This document shows, one piece after another, positions 5,890 through 7,583 of a stretch of 7,583 nt of DNA (the stretch's first letter is position 1; every line of letters begins with the position of its first letter). Location: assembly GCA_011390855.1 (NCBI GenBank), contig JAABRN010000530.1:1-7583 (forward strand), given 5' to 3'. This DNA is from Hydrogenophaga sp. (lineage in GTDB: Bacteria; Pseudomonadota; Gammaproteobacteria; Burkholderiales; Burkholderiaceae_C). The translations under genes were made by a program, and so were the position numbers. Below the pieces are notes generated by a model. That model saw only the letters and a list, made by a program, of their open reading frames with translations, was not told the DNA's origin and searched no databases.

Positions 5890-6741
5890 ATGTCAAGTAC
5901 CTTCAGCGTTCAGGATCTGGACGTCTTCATCGAAGGCCAGGGGCCGACCGTGGTCATGCTCCACGGCTGGCCCGACTCGCCTGCCTTGTGGAATGAAACG
6001 GTTGCTGCCCTGAGCGATGGGTATCGCTGTGTGCGTTTTGCCTTGCCCGGATTTGATCTCTCCAAACCACCCCGCCCGGTGTCGGTCGACCAGATGTGTG
6101 AGCTGATCGGTGCGGTGGTGGATGCTGTCAGCCCAGGCGAACCGGTCACCCTGCTGCTGCATGACTGGGGTTGTTTCTTCGGCTACGAATACGCTGCGCG
6201 GCACTCCCAGCGGGTTTCACGCGTGGTGGGTGTGGACATTGGAGACACCAATACTGGCGCTTACCTGAAAGGTCTCAGCGGAAAGGAGAAGCTCCTGATC
6301 ATGGGCTACCAGGTGTGGCTGGCAGCAGCATGGAAGCTGGGTTCGGTGCTGCCAGGGCTGGCCGACCGCATGACCCGCTTCATGGCCCGGAAAATCGGAT
6401 GCCGGACCGCGCCCGAGCGCATTGGCTGGCAAATGAACTACCCCTATGCCATGCAATGGCTGGGCTCGTTCGGCGGCCTGCGCGGCGTTGCCAGGGTCGA
6501 CAAGGTGTTCGGCCCCCGCCTGCCCACGCTGTTTGCGTTTGGTCAACGCAAGCCGTTCATGTTCCATTCCTCCCGCTGGCTGGACCAGTTGGCCAACACC
6601 CCGGGCAGCGCAGCGCAGGGCTTCGAGGCCGGTCACTGGCTGATGCGCCAAAAGCCTGTGGAGTTCACGACTGCAGTGCGAAGCTGGCTGGACCAGAGCA
6701 GGGCGAGAGAGCGGGAATCTCGAACCGAGGTGGTTGCATGA
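5890..6741 (+). CDS. alpha/beta hydrolase (epoxide hydrolase/haloalkane dehalogenase-like)
   Basis: This 283-residue cytosolic alpha/beta-fold hydrolase has no signal peptide. The oxyanion-hole motif HGWPD is at 25-29. The nucleophile elbow HDWGC (91-95) places Asp92 where serine hydrolases carry Ser, as in epoxide hydrolases and haloalkane dehalogenases, which work through an alkyl-ester intermediate. The catalytic His is probably H249 in EAGHWLM. The usual acid after strand 7 is not evident: that region reads FGQRKPFMFHS. D119, after the next strand, is a possible substitute. The substrate cannot be read from the sequence, and the name epoxide hydrolase would be over-specific. The start at 5890 is set by a good GGAG site. 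Its last bases overlap the start of the DUF3820 gene (ATGA), which points to one transcript and coupled translation. Confidence 0.9.
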   Translation: MSSTFSVQDLDVFIEGQGPTVVMLHGWPDSPALWNETVAALSDGYRCVRFALPGFDLSKPPRPVSVDQMCELIGAVVDAVSPGEPVTLLLHDWGCFFGYEYAARHSQRVSRVVGVDIGDTNTGAYLKGLSGKEKLLIMGYQVWLAAAWKLGSVLPGLADRMTRFMARKIGCRTAPERIGWQMNYPYAMQWLGSFGGLRGVARVDKVFGPRLPTLFAFGQRKPFMFHSSRWLDQLANTPGSAAQGFEAGHWLMRQKPVEFTTAVRSWLDQSRARERESRTEVVA

Positions 6742-6986
6742 AGCCTGAAGACCTTGAACGCCTGCTGACAGTGGAGATGCCTTTCGGCAAGCACAAGGGA
6801 CGCGCCATTGCCGACCTGCCGGGAAACTACCTCAACTGGTTTGCGCGCGAGGGATTCCCCAATGGGGACGTCGGTCGATTGCTGGCGCTCATGCACGAAA
6901 TCGACCACAACGGGCTGAGTGACCTGCTCACACCATTGCGTGAGGCTCAGGCCGTGAGCGCCTCAAAGACGCGCGCTGCCGCATAG
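6738..6986 (+). CDS. DUF3820 family protein (putative quorum-sensing-regulated virulence factor fold)
   Basis: This is a small soluble protein of 82 residues. Its core, MPFGKHKGRAIADLP (14-28) followed by NYLNWFAREGFPNG (30-43) and a Leu-rich helical end (MHEIDHNGL..LL), is the hallmark of DUF3820. That family is sometimes labelled as a quorum-sensing-regulated virulence factor after a Pseudomonas protein; its biochemical role is unknown to me. The ATG overlaps the hydrolase TGA as ATGA, so translation is probably coupled and no separate ribosome-binding site is needed. The frame is open far upstream, but that stretch is the shadow of the hydrolase. The last 40 bases overlap the 3' end of the opposite-strand exonuclease gene, encoding the Ala/Ser-rich tail, which lies outside the conserved domain. 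Confidence 0.88.
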   Translation: MKPEDLERLLTVEMPFGKHKGRAIADLPGNYLNWFAREGFPNGDVGRLLALMHEIDHNGLSDLLTPLREAQAVSASKTRAAA

Positions 6987-7540
6987 GCGTCGTTGGCGGC
7001 GTAGATCAACTGGGCTTCGCTCAGGCGCGGATTGGCCCAGTTCGATGTGGCCGCTTTTTTCGACTTGATGAAACGTTGGTTGAACAGCACCGCCACCGCG
7101 CCCTTGACCCCCATGTCCTTGCGGTAGCCGCGTTCACGGAAAATGGCGTTGAGCTCCAGCACGCCGGCTGGCTCCACCGCCAGTTTGGATTTGATGCGCT
7201 TGGTGTCGTCTCCCAGTCCGAACCCGGCCTTGATGAAAGCGCCTTCTGCCAACAAGCCGGCCACCACTTCAAGGCAGCCGGGCTCGTGCAACTGAAACAC
7301 CCAGGCCTTGTGCAGGGTGGAAAGTTGAACGATGTGCGGTCCGTCAGACACCTGATCCTTGAAAAAGGTGGGTTTGGATTCCGTGTCGAAGCCCCAGGTT
7401 GGATGGTCACGCAGCGCTGCGCTGGCTTCCACGGCCTGCGCCCTGTTGATGACCAGGGTGATGCGATCGAGCCCGAGGCGGTCGAATTCGGGCAACAGCG
7501 CGATCGCTTCCTTGTCAGGCGTGGTGCGTGTGGTTTGCAT
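6947..7540 (-). CDS. 3'-5' exonuclease, DEDDy type (RNase D-like domain)
   Basis: This 197-residue protein is a single DnaQ/RNase D-fold exonuclease domain that should degrade RNA or DNA from the 3' end with two metal ions. The DEDDy motifs are visible: FDTES with D52 and E54 (Exo I), GLGDD with D112 as the likely third acid (Exo II), and LIYAANDAY with Y180 and D184 (Exo III, the Tyr-type). The conserved GYRKDMGVKGA and FNQRFIKSKKAATSNW segments match the stand-alone bacterial family. There is no HRDC domain, so it is not RNase D itself and the nucleic-acid substrate is open. I prefer the ATG at 7540 (MQTTRTTPDKEAIALLP); an in-frame ATG at 7579 adds 13 residues and lies at the window edge. 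The 3' end overlaps the DUF3820 gene by 40 bases. Confidence 0.9.
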   Translation of the reverse strand: MQTTRTTPDKEAIALLPEFDRLGLDRITLVINRAQAVEASAALRDHPTWGFDTESKPTFFKDQVSDGPHIVQLSTLHKAWVFQLHEPGCLEVVAGLLAEGAFIKAGFGLGDDTKRIKSKLAVEPAGVLELNAIFRERGYRKDMGVKGAVAVLFNQRFIKSKKAATSNWANPRLSEAQLIYAANDAYAAARVFEALTA

Positions 7541-7583
7541 GCGTCGAGTGTGTGCTGTCCAAGTCGATAATCCGGTCATTGTG

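Noticed and set aside
6171..6737. Upstream extension of the DUF3820 frame inside the hydrolase gene
   Set aside because: The extension is an out-of-frame reading of the hydrolase; the domain itself begins right after the ATG at 6738.

Overview
The window looks like a chromosomal segment of a Burkholderiales bacterium, most likely Comamonadaceae (Hydrogenophaga/Rhodoferax-like). This rests on the GC-rich sequence, strong G/C bias at third codon positions, and the resemblance of the proteins to that group from memory. No database search was run. It is an ordinary gene-dense housekeeping region. I see no rRNA, tRNA, CRISPR array, insertion sequence or phage gene, and no gene-free stretch longer than about 160 bases.

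Layout. Bases 1-2445 (+) hold the end of a Na+-translocating NADH:quinone oxidoreductase (Na+-NQR) operon. It contains nqrF (5' end cut by the window edge), apbE (the flavin transferase that attaches FMN to NQR subunits) and nqrM (a small Cys-rich maturation factor). The three genes are one functional unit: the NADH-oxidising subunit plus two assembly factors. Converging on them is nth (endonuclease III, -, 2499-3155). A 154-base divergent spacer, which contains a perfect 12-bp palindrome, separates nth from a PLP-dependent fold-type I aminotransferase (+, 3310-4512).

Directly behind the aminotransferase lies the most interesting object in the window, a decayed gene for an HD-domain metal-dependent phosphohydrolase (about 4549-5180). 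It carries an in-frame TAG in the middle and a premature TGA followed by 14 family-like codons. There is also evidence of an N-terminal frameshift with loss of the start codon, and a probable loss of a conserved Asp. The rest of the frame is still well preserved, so the decay looks recent. Alternatively, part of it could be assembly error.

Bases 5199-5792 (-) encode a PlsC-type lysophospholipid acyltransferase. Divergent from it is a two-gene unit (+): an alpha/beta hydrolase with an apparent Asp nucleophile (5890-6741), coupled by an ATGA overlap to a small DUF3820 protein (6738-6986). The DUF3820 gene overlaps tail-to-tail by 40 bp with a DEDDy-type 3'-5' exonuclease (-, 6947-7540) that closes the window.

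I found no convincing new multi-gene system. The findings concern gene decay, overlaps, a palindrome and an unusual catalytic triad.
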